From assembly GCA_907163375.1 (NCBI GenBank), contig CAJQUW010006089.1, positions 299,622 through 363,621 of the forward strand: a DNA stretch of 64,000 bases, read 5' to 3'. This stretch comes from Prostheceraeus crozeri (lineage: Eukaryota; Platyhelminthes; Polycladida; Euryleptidae). Shown here piece by piece: positions 38,317 to 46,657 of this stretch (position 1 is its first letter; each line of letters begins with the position of its first letter). Under the pieces are notes generated by a model. It was not told where the DNA came from. It searched no databases and was given only the letters and a program-made list of their open reading frames with translations. The translations under genes and the position numbers were made by a program.

Positions 38317-39161
38317 CATAGAGTAAGTATGTTAGGTAGAGCAGCAACTCAGCATTTATTAAATCCCCAATGTGCATACACTTTCGATTTCATTAAATGA
38401 ACATGAGTCGAGGCCCAGTATCACCTGTGAGATATGCAGTTTTTACACGTTTGGAGAAATGTAAACGAATTTGACTGATACTGATAGCAATACAGAATAA
38501 GGAATAATATTCCACAAATCCTCCTTGTCACGTCAATTTGGAGAGGCAATATAATTTGTCAAATTAGCAATGCGATGGGTTACCATCACTGAAAACTCAG
38601 TTTTATTATAATAAGATTATTTTCTGGAGCGTGATCATATCACAAACTGCCACTGAAAGAGCAAAACATCATAATCAAGGAAGCTGATCATAATTAACTT
38701 TAGAAGATGCAAATGGATCCACATTGTTATTCAGATTCAAGAAATGACGCCTTGTGAATCATTGAAAAATACCACTGAAAATTGAATAAAAACATGACAT
38801 ATTAGCCAAGAAGCTCTCAATAAGATCTCAACTTTTCCTTGAAGACTTGCAGGGACATGCATCATAATACAGTTCATGAAATTTCATTGATCATCAGCTG
38901 AATTTCCGCTTAGTTAAGATGCTTACTAGAAAATATTCATTCCTTTTGATAACCAACTTGCTTCATACTACTTATAAAGGGGTTTCATGTCGGTAGTATA
39001 TAAATTTGCCAAAATTTGGCATTTTGAAAACTGCTCAAGTAATGTTTTGGACCGCAGGAGCGTAATCTCCGCAAAAAACTGAATCTTTTCGTATAAAAAT
39101 TTTGCTGCATACAGATACTTTCTGAGTCGACACGCCTCCTACTATGTACTTACTCTATGCC
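38317..39161 (+). mobile_element. hAT-like MITE, best-preserved full-length copy
   Basis: 845 bp. The left end CATAGAGTAAGTA is repeated exactly in inverse at the right end (TACTTACTCTATG). Flanks CTGAAAGC (38309-38316) and CCGAAAGC (39162-39169) form an 8-bp target duplication with one mismatch. The interior matches the copy at 21882-22688 throughout and has no open frame. Ends, duplication length and lack of coding capacity indicate a non-autonomous hAT element moved by a transposase encoded elsewhere. Confidence 0.88.
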
Positions 39162-39169
39162 GAAAGCCC

Positions 39170-41440
39170 TTCCGTAACTTTTCATGAATTGACATAGTAT
39201 TAAAGTGTATATTTAATATATATTTTACTTATATATATTTATTTTACTAAGTGGCATTAAAGTGCTGATATTGACATACTAAATTAAGCATTATTCTTGC
39301 TGATGGCATGCAGACGGCCGACATAAATGGGAACTCTAAACGGAACTCTAAATGTGTCATGGATGATTTTCAGCATAAAAATAACGTTTCTAAGCATTGG
39401 TATGTTTCATAGTTTGTGATCATGTGAATTTGAGTAGATCGCTTTTCATCAAAAAGTGATAACAATACATTGGAGCAATGGGGGTCCAGGAGACCCTGCT
39501 TGGCAGTGTAGCAATTTTTTTTCTTGTGCAGAACAACCGTTGATAAGCATGATTAATAAGTCAAATGTCACTTTTTCAGGAAATCTTTTTTAAACATCTT
39601 TATGCACATTTTGTCTCCTCTATACGCATTGAGCCTTCATCAATTCATGCAAAATTCATTCACTCATGTATCCTTAACCTCATACGTAAACATTTCAGTA
39701 TTTTCCAGACACTCATCGCTATTTTATGGAAATCAGCAACAGAGTTCGTGATATAGTGCTTTTTAACTTTCATTTCACATCCTCATTGTCATCTTTCGTC
39801 TTCTGCCGCTCATCATCATATAAGTATCATTGTACTGTATATGTCTGTTCCAATGTTAGGCAATCAACTTTTTGAATTTTTGAATTTTGAGAGATTAGAA
39901 GAAGTCGGTCTCTCAAGGCTTCGCACCATGCTATAGTAAGACCGTCACCTTCAAGACACTGGTCGCATGAAAATACAAAATTGCTTACATAAAAATCCAA
40001 CACCCTGTAATAAATTAAAGCGGACATGGATATTGAAAACACCAGCAGGTCGTGGAGATGTACTGTCATGCTGAAGGCACCTAAGAGATGGAAGTTACCA
40101 CTGGATGACAACAGGAAGACATCCGCAACTTATCAGCATACTTTGCAGATATTCAATGTAATTATCATTTCTCTTCGTATATAAAATCATTTTGATAAAA
40201 TATCTTATAGTAGATAAGTATCCTCCCTCTCTCCACCTTCGACCCCTTCTTAAAAAGAGTTGCTGTCTGAGAATCGATCATGATGAGAGGTTAACGGAGG
40301 ACGAATGAAGGAGTTAACGGAAAGGTTTGCAGAATGCGGTAAAACACAAAGCCATTTGAATCTGTCTCCTATCTATAATATCGCACAAGTCTTTTGTTTT
40401 CTCAACGCTCACCACAATCCGCTCTCGTTTGGGAGACAATGCCGTGTTTATGCAAACAACTTCCTTTTAGACCATGATCGCCGCACTGTTGGCACAATTT
40501 GTTTGTTCAACGACCAAGGTAGAGACACCGCATTCAAGCAGGCACAATGATGCAATGATAGGTCGACTCGTGCAAACACTCGAGAGAGGCGTTCCACTCA
40601 TCAACCTCTTGCCCCAACCGTCAGTCATCGTTCTCGTAGATGCCAGTGAGTAAAGTTATAGAAATATTTGTACAAATCAACAACAGGATGCCCATAACTG
40701 TCTCGAAAGATAGTCTATATTTAGTCCAGGTCAGAGAAGTCCATGCCAAGATAGGTTTGACTTTGTTAATTAATTTATCATTCATATTCAACACATTCAT
40801 GAATTCATGCATACCACGAAAGAAAGTCTTGGTGATGAATGATTATGATTCTTAGACTCCTCCTTGAATGGTTTCTCTCCTGCAGCTGATATCTTTCTGG
40901 TGTGTCACTTACAGATTCACGCAACTTTTCATAATAGTGAAAACAGTCAAAGCTTTTATCAGCGCAAATTATCGTGTCATATTGCACAAACTGTAAATTT
41001 CAACCATATAAAATTCTCATCCGCATACTGGGCGAGAAAACTATAATTAATAAGAATACAATGTTGTTTTGTTTCTATTGTGCTTCGTTTTCTTTTCTAT
41101 TCCAGCATTATCCATCTTTCTGTTCAGTTGGAAAACCTTTTACATATGTCTACATACTACAACCTCAGAATCTAATTTGATGTCTGAGGCACCGGCAATG
41201 TCGAACGCATGTTATTCGCAAGTTTACTAAATTGCAGGTTTGTAGGAGCATTGTATTAAGTCCTTAACTTCTATACCAGTGCTTCAAATGACATTTACCT
41301 TCAACAACTCAATTTCTTAAAATTATGTTGAGTCTTTGCCTCTTGCATGAACGGAAGGACTGTTGATTCACTTGTCATAATCTACCATCTTTTGAATAAA
41401 TCATCAGATTGCCGATCACCTAAAGTCTGTATTATCTTCA
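39170..41440. other. Intergenic, no supported gene
   Basis: AT-rich sequence with short open frames (39565-39756, 39827-40111 minus, 40305-40550, 40640-40855) lacking recognisable features. Confidence 0.4.
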
Positions 41441-41529
41441 TCAATTACTAGGTTCTCAATTGTAGCTTATAAATATGGTAGTAGTAAGCAAAACTCCACT
41501 TCTGGACCGCGCAAGATGGCGGCCATCGC

Positions 41530-42170
41530 TGCGTCCCCCCCCCCTCTGACACGGCAGAGTGTCGTGGTCGGCCGCCGTGGTGCTTCGTGTCTGAGTCCCC
41601 CCCCCTCTGGAACGACAGAGGTTGTGGTCTGTCGTGGTGTGCCGGCCGGGTGGGTCCACGTTCACAACATGTTCGCTGACGTCCCCCCCCCCCTCTGCAA
41701 CGACAGAGTGTGAGACTCGGGTGCGTTGGTCCGACCGCCTGGTTGACGTGGGCGACCGTCTAGGTTGACGTGGGCGACCGCCAGGATTAGTCTTGAGGCT
41801 ATAGTGTGTGATGTTTTTGGTGTGTAGCGCCCAAACGAAGCATCGGATGAGAAAACGGAGGCCAGATTCGGAATCTACGTGAAATTTTGGGTTAGGAAGG
41901 ATGTTTCCAGCGAAATCGGAGAGAAAAAATTTTCGGCTGACGTCCCCCCCCTAAACAGCTTGCTTCCAGTGGACGGATTTTGTCGTGCGATAGCTCGTTT
42001 GAAAGCTAAGAGTGAGACAAATTCAGTGAAAGAATCGGCTTGTTCGTATCTGCCTTCGTTTACATGTGAGACGCCATTTAAGATTTTGGGACATTGGTGA
42101 AAAACGACAGAGTTAGAATTTGGGACGTTTTGGGCTGTAGCTTCAAAACGAACTATCGGATTGGTAAACG
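41530..42170. repeat. Subterminal repeat region of the Polinton
   Basis: Three copies of a C8-12 tract followed by a short hairpin (CTCTG-N-ACGACAGAG) lie at about 41535, 41600 and 41685; another C7 tract lies near 41945. A separate direct repeat of about 45 bp (ATCGGATGAGAAAACGGAGG at 41842 and ATCGGATTGGTAAACGGATG at 42157, both followed by CCAGATT) is spaced about 316 bp. No gene recognised; short plus and minus frames here are composition artefacts. Confidence 0.6.
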
Positions 42171-42244
42171 GATGCCAGATTTGGAATCAACTTGATGTTA
42201 TTGTCCAATGAGGATCATCATCCAATGAGAATCAAGCATTTCTT

Positions 42245-42252
42245 TATAAATA
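42245..42252 (+). promoter_or_regulatory. TATA box ahead of the first Polinton gene
   Basis: TATAAATA lies about 100 bp before the first start codon, after a region with no open frame. The position suits a polymerase II promoter. Confidence 0.5.
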
Positions 42253-42350
42253 GCGAGCCTTCCACAGTGAGAATCATTCCATCGTTGAATCACACGAGTG
42301 ACGGACGCACATTTTCTCTCTCTAGTTCCCTGTTCTATTATCCAACTAAA

Positions 42351-43126
42351 ATGGTAAGTCGCTACTTCCCTCCCTCTCCTCCCTTGAACGTAAACTTAAT
42401 ACAATCTTTTTTCATTTTCAGGCATCTACTCCATCTGCTGCACTAGTAGGACAAAATGGCGGTCAAACGTTACAAGGTTCGCTACGGTCAGATCATCTAC
42501 AACTGAGGCCAGTGGAAGAAACATCCAAGGTACATAATCCTACACCGCTACAGCGTAAATTTAAACAAGCCTTGCGTTATGATGATCATATCGTAGTACT
42601 CCAAACGGGAATGCTCCCTTCCACGGATGTCAAGATAATGCACAATCAGTATGGGGACTACATACTGATCCCCGTGAGTCCGTACATTCGCCACCAACTT
42701 GATATTATTGAGGAGTACGTGACATTAAATATGGACATTCCTACTCCTCTTGCTCAAGAGTGGAAGGCGAGAGATGACAAGGATACTCCCTATAGAAAGA
42801 TTTGGGATGGTAATCACATTTGCCTACCGGTATCACATTGGTGTACTTACTATAAGAAGGAGGGAGATCATTCAATACCCATCAGATGTGATGAGCTCGG
42901 AGAAGGTACTTGGGATATCCTTTTCAAAGTGAATGGGCTATATTATGGTCGACACAAGGATAATAAAATAGCCTCTCTCTCCATGCATATGGAATCCATC
43001 CTATATATTCCGAAACCACCCAACGTGGACGACATAATTGATCAAATCCTTAACAGCAGTGGTACGAAGCGCAAGTCGGAGAAGAATGCTACATCAAAAC
43101 GCAAATCAAAGAAGGAGAATTGCTAG
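42351..43126 (+). CDS. Polinton accessory protein, unknown function, basic C-terminus
   Basis: The 42.5-43.1 kb frame of about 200 residues begins without an ATG. Upstream an ATG at 42351-42353 is followed directly by GTAAGT, with a pyrimidine-rich stretch ending in CAG at 42421 and the frame open from there, so a 68-bp intron probably supplies the start. Introns are known in some Polinton genes. The protein has a beta-rich central part (GTWDILFKVNGLYYGRH) and a Lys/Arg/Ser tail suggestive of nuclear or nucleic-acid binding. A single-stranded-DNA-binding role is possible by analogy with related viruses but not shown. Confidence 0.55.
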
Positions 43127-43160
43127 TCCTTTCCTAACTCTACCCTATGACAATTCGCTT

Positions 43161-43286
43161 ATGTGCTTTGAGTGTCGTAGACGTGGTCTTATTAGATACA
43201 TTTTACTTCTTCGTTGCCATCATATCATTTGTGTATTTTGTCGTGAAAAGCATCGATGTAATTCTTCATTTTGTAATATGTTATAG
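43161..43286 (+). CDS. Small RING-like zinc-binding frame
   Basis: Short frame with CFEC, then RCHHIICVFC and CNSSFC: spaced Cys/His pairs like a minimal RING or related zinc finger. It lies between the preceding gene and the exonuclease-like gene. It could be an exon rather than a whole gene. Confidence 0.4.
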   Translation: MCFECRRRGLIRYILLLRCHHIICVFCREKHRCNSSFCNML

Positions 43287-43338
43287 AACGTTTCCTTAGA
43301 TGTGTAAATTTCCGTTTTAGGCTTCTATCATCATTTTT

Positions 43339-43869
43339 ATGGATTGTGAGGGTGAACCTGTACAGGAGCTCAGTGCTATTGCTATGAACAATTGGACATA
43401 TCAGATTGTTAGTGTCTATCATCAACATGCCAACTGCGATCCCAATGTTGATCAATGGGCGAGAAAACACATTCATGGACTTAATCTGAAATATTTGCAA
43501 GACTATGGCTTTTCTTGTGAGAGTGCTCTTCTTATTGACTTTAAACGATGGTTAGCTGCTTTCAATGTTATACGCATCTTTTGTAATAATCCTGGTAAGG
43601 AGAGGAAAGTATTTCCCAATCTAATCATTGATGATATTTTGCTCCCACCTTGGGATAGTAGAGTGAATCAACATTATCATGAAGTCACAAAACGTTTTAA
43701 GGATTTGTGTGTTCCTATTTTGTCTGTTCGTTGTAGTAGCTACGTTCATAACCAATGCTTCTTTCCTCCTTACCTCAATACTGCCAAAGTCCTGTATGGT
43801 TATCATTGCTCGCTGTATGATAGTTACCAGCTGTATCTATTTTATCTCTTTCAAACCATTGATTTATAA
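43339..43869 (+). CDS. DEDD-exonuclease-like protein
   Basis: 176 residues beginning MDCEGEPVQELSAIAM. The Asp-x-Glu followed by a hydrophobic strand resembles the Exo I motif of DEDD 3'-5' exonucleases. WARKHIHGLNLKYLQDYG matches the stretch often seen between Exo I and Exo II, and FNVIRIFCNNPGKE sits where Exo II would be. PPYLNTAKVLYGYHC near the end could hold the last metal ligands. The role would be DNA end processing or proofreading for the element, separate from the polymerase's own exonuclease. Assignment rests on motif order only. A polyadenylation signal AATAAA follows at 43892. Confidence 0.45.
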   Translation: MDCEGEPVQELSAIAMNNWTYQIVSVYHQHANCDPNVDQWARKHIHGLNLKYLQDYGFSCESALLIDFKRWLAAFNVIRIFCNNPGKERKVFPNLIIDDILLPPWDSRVNQHYHEVTKRFKDLCVPILSVRCSSYVHNQCFFPPYLNTAKVLYGYHCSLYDSYQLYLFYLFQTIDL

Positions 43870-43956
43870 TGCATGCTTGTTACCATTATTCAATAAATGT
43901 TACTATGAGAAGAGTTGTTGTTTTCATGCAATGGATGGGTTAGATAAAGGGCGATC

Positions 43957-44368
43957 ATGTCTTTCTCAAACGACTGCGGAACATTACGTTTTCATAGGCA
44001 AAGTTTAAAAGGAGCTGTTCAAGATTATGTGATAAAATTTCATAAAGATGAGACCGACATCGAAGCAGTGGTCGATGATGCTAGCACTCTATTTCTAGAG
44101 TTAATGAATACATTCTCTGATAGCATTATCATGGCGCGATTAGTTGCGAAAATTAAGTTTAGTCACTTTTGGAAAGGAAGAGGTGGAAAGTCGCTCTTTC
44201 CATTTTGCTTCTTATTCAATGGAAGTGGTAGATCACCCCCAAGAATTTTTTAAAAGACATATGATAAAAATTGCTGAACGTCTTAACGCATTTAACCATC
44301 ATGGTAGCAGTCTAGTGATTGAAGCGATTTCAGATATTCACATTCAACTTTCCATAAAGAAAAATTGA
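43957..44368 (+). pseudogene. Conserved Polinton protein of unknown function (broken)
   Basis: The stretch AERLNAFNHHGSSLVIEAIS with following IHIQL matches the common pattern LxxFxxxGSxxxVxxIxxxxI found in an uncharacterised Polinton/adintovirus protein encoded near the polymerase or ATPase genes. The region reads as one gene but looks broken. Function unknown. Confidence 0.5.
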
Positions 44369-44694
44369 AAATGCAGTGGTACTTGATTGTAGCACAACTG
44401 GTTTTCGAGCTATGTCTGCTCACTCTCGAAGTATATTCCTTCTGTACATGCGTCTATTATTTAGAAAAGGCTAGCAAATTCATATCTTCAAAAAGACTTG
44501 CTATAGACATCAGTAACGGTGAAACTATGTGTTGCGATGTATGTAAGCGAAAGGATGGAAATGAAAAGCGCATCTTCAAGAGATGTAAGCATGCTTTTTG
44601 TCAACGCTGTTTCATACGTAATTGCATTCAACTTTGCCAATGTAACCACTGTGACATTGCTCATTTCGAGTGTCACTTATGTCGCAATAGTTAG
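44365..44694 (+). CDS. RING-type zinc finger protein with N-terminal membrane segment
   Basis: 109 residues. Residues about 5-30 are hydrophobic (LIVAQLVFELCLLTLEVYSF), compatible with a membrane helix. The C-terminal half carries CCDVC, RCKHAFCQRC and CQCNHC, in order C-x2-C...C-x-H-x2-C-x2-C...C-x2-C, a RING-like set. Such proteins are usually ubiquitin ligases; membrane-bound viral RING proteins often target host immune receptors. That role is inference. Confidence 0.6.
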   Translation: MKMQWYLIVAQLVFELCLLTLEVYSFCTCVYYLEKASKFISSKRLAIDISNGETMCCDVCKRKDGNEKRIFKRCKHAFCQRCFIRNCIQLCQCNHCDIAHFECHLCRNS

Positions 44695-44745
44695 TACCTA
44701 TGCAAATGTGGTAAAGATAGGTTTTAGCAAAGACTAACACGGAAA

Positions 44746-45102
44746 ATGGCGAAACGTAAAATGACGAAACGTAAAAGTCAAAAGTTTTCTTCAGCCATTC
44801 AAGCTCTCCGACGAATGAAAGCAAATCAGCGATACAATGCTATACGACATGCTAACGATAAATTCATTTGTGAAATTATTTCTCATGTGAGGAAGTTGAG
44901 GACGAAGAAATTAGCGCCAAAACAACGAAAGTTACTTAAGCGATATGCTACGAAATTGCGTTTCATCTCCAATCCTAAAGTCGCCCTTCAAAGAAAGAGG
45001 AAAACTCTAACACAAAAGGGCGGTTTCCTTTCAGCAATACTTCCAATGATAGCTCCTGCCGTGGGCAACCTATTGGGAAATATCTTTGGCTCTAAGCGTT
45101 AA
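44746..45102 (+). CDS. Small basic virion-type protein with C-terminal amphipathic helix
   Basis: 118 residues, very rich in Lys and Arg, opening MAKRKMTKRKSQKF and ending GGFLSAILPMIAPAVGN then a short LLGNIFGSKR tail. A basic body plus a glycine-initiated hydrophobic C-terminus is typical of a small Polinton protein encoded just before the packaging ATPase and recalls adenovirus core/lytic proteins. Likely roles are genome condensation or membrane disruption (inference). TATGCAAATG lies 45 bp before the start codon. Confidence 0.6.
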   Translation: MAKRKMTKRKSQKFSSAIQALRRMKANQRYNAIRHANDKFICEIISHVRKLRTKKLAPKQRKLLKRYATKLRFISNPKVALQRKRKTLTQKGGFLSAILPMIAPAVGNLLGNIFGSKR

Positions 45103-45133
45103 TTATGCAAATGTTGAGTCTCAAAGTAATAAA

Positions 45134-45751
45134 ATGGATTTCAGACTTCAATGTGATAAAGTTCTGACTGTATCAGTTCCATCTCATGCAGGTAAAACTG
45201 TTTTCACGCTGAATTTATTGGATAAAAGAAGGGAGTTGTTTAAGGAACCTATCAATCGAGTGATTTGGTGTTATGGTATTTATCAACCGTCGCTGTTTCA
45301 GGAATTGCAAAGTCGCAACTTTATTCGACATGAAGGAATTATTCCAGTGGATAAACTTCAGTCTAATGATGTTGTTGTATTGGATGATTTATTAAAAGAA
45401 AGTAAGAATTCAAAAGATGTTACAGATATGTTCACTCGCGCAGCACACCATAAAAGGTGTTTTATCATCTATATTACACAAAATTTGTTTCCTGATGGAA
45501 AAGAAGCTCGTACACGAAACCTGAATACACACTATTATGCTATTTTCAAGAATCCGCGAGATAAAAGTCAATTTGAAATTTTAGCGCGACAAGTTGCACC
45601 CAGAGGATCAAAAGCCTTAATTGAAATTTTTCAAGCAGCTACTGAAAAACCATACGGTTACTTATTCATTGACTTTACGCAAGAGTGTCCGGAAGAATTT
45701 AGATTTCGAAGTGATATTTTGAAAACTCCCATGATTATCTACAAACTATGA
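45134..45751 (+). CDS. Polinton packaging ATPase (FtsK/HerA type)
   Basis: P-loop ATPase that drives DNA into capsids. The Walker A motif is in PSHAGKTVFTLNLL near the N-terminus and Walker B in NDVVVLDDLLKE. DMFTRAAHHKRCFIIYITQN follows, the conserved stretch with the terminal Gln/Asn sensor of A32-like ATPases. About 205 residues is normal for Polintons. The start at 45134 is preferred over an upstream ATG at 45086 because it follows TTATGCAAATGTTG by about 30 bp, as in three other genes here, and because the upstream part overlaps the preceding gene. The frame looks intact and overlaps the next gene by four bases. Confidence 0.9.
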   Translation: MDFRLQCDKVLTVSVPSHAGKTVFTLNLLDKRRELFKEPINRVIWCYGIYQPSLFQELQSRNFIRHEGIIPVDKLQSNDVVVLDDLLKESKNSKDVTDMFTRAAHHKRCFIIYITQNLFPDGKEARTRNLNTHYYAIFKNPRDKSQFEILARQVAPRGSKALIEIFQAATEKPYGYLFIDFTQECPEEFRFRSDILKTPMIIYKL

Positions 45752-46440
45752 GTTCTTATTCTCGCATGATTGTTATTCCTCAGGATGAATATGTACAATT
45801 GACTGCCATGCAGCAAGTAAAGCAACCTCTTGCAAATCAAATGTATAGGAAAGAAATAGATTATCAGCAAAATGTTTACATCAAAGATCCACATCGTGCT
45901 GTATTATTACAATCGGAAACTGTTGAGCAATTGAAAAACTTGAAGAATAAGATGCGTGACTCTGTATCGACTGCTACACCTTTAGCATCTCGCGCACATG
46001 CCATATCTCTTTTCAACAGTATTGAACCCCATCTCAATGTAAATGATAGAGGAGAAATCATTACAGATGAAAATAAAGTGATTGATGCTTCAAGTTATGA
46101 AGACTTGATTCAGTATGCGACACGTAGAAAGCGCCGTCAGGGCTATGTTCCACCTGGTTGGTCATACTTTCTTAAACTATTGAAAAAGCATAATGTGCCA
46201 AAATTTGCTTTAAATAATGAGACATTGAATGAACTTGATTCAACAGTGGCTACTACTCCAATGCTTCAGGCGATGAAAATGCCAACAAATTGGTTTAAGA
46301 CGTCACCTGCTACATCCCCTCCCACACTCACTAAGCAAACAAGAGGAAGAACTCGACGTAGATCTGTATCGTCACTAAAACTGGTAAAAGGAAAACGTAA
46401 AACAGCTCCTCCTAGGAAATACATGTTCTCAGACTATTAA
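45748..46440 (+). CDS. Polinton conserved virion-associated protein, unknown function
   Basis: 230 residues starting MSSYSRMIVIPQDEYVQLTA, a start seen in an uncharacterised Polinton protein next to the integrase. A helical middle (LKNLKNKMRDS, SLFNSIEP) precedes a basic C-terminus (RGRTRRRSVSSLKLVKGKRK). The ATG overlaps the ATPase stop, so the two are probably co-transcribed. Function unknown; capsid association is an inference from position. Confidence 0.6.
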   Translation: MSSYSRMIVIPQDEYVQLTAMQQVKQPLANQMYRKEIDYQQNVYIKDPHRAVLLQSETVEQLKNLKNKMRDSVSTATPLASRAHAISLFNSIEPHLNVNDRGEIITDENKVIDASSYEDLIQYATRRKRRQGYVPPGWSYFLKLLKKHNVPKFALNNETLNELDSTVATTPMLQAMKMPTNWFKTSPATSPPTLTKQTRGRTRRRSVSSLKLVKGKRKTAPPRKYMFSDY

Positions 46441-46441
46441 T

Positions 46442-46657
46442 ATGAAGCAGATGTGTTGCTTGCCATGTAATGAGCCGCCAGAGGTGAATGTCGTTGTCAC
46501 TTGCACTTGCTGCGCCAGCTCTCATAATGAAACCCCTAAGCAATGTGAACACGATCGCAAAACCGCTAAAGCTAAATGCTGCAGTTGTTGTAAATGTAGA
46601 AAGGCAAGAAAGAAAAAAGATGAGAAGGAGGAAAAAGAGTCAGCCGTCATCGACTGA
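46442..46657 (+). CDS. Small cysteine-rich protein
   Basis: 71 residues with 13 or so cysteines (CCLPC, CTCC, CCSCCKC) and a charged Lys/Glu tail. It starts two bases after the preceding gene's stop and overlaps the integrase region in another frame. It may be a zinc-binding protein. Because of the overlap it might instead be a by-product of the integrase sequence. Confidence 0.4.
   Translation: MKQMCCLPCNEPPEVNVVVTCTCCASSHNETPKQCEHDRKTAKAKCCSCCKCRKARKKKDEKEEKESAVID

Noticed and set aside
41516-41713. Open frames on both strands through the poly-C tracts
   Set aside because: Product of C-runs and hairpin repeats in the Polinton flank, not genes.
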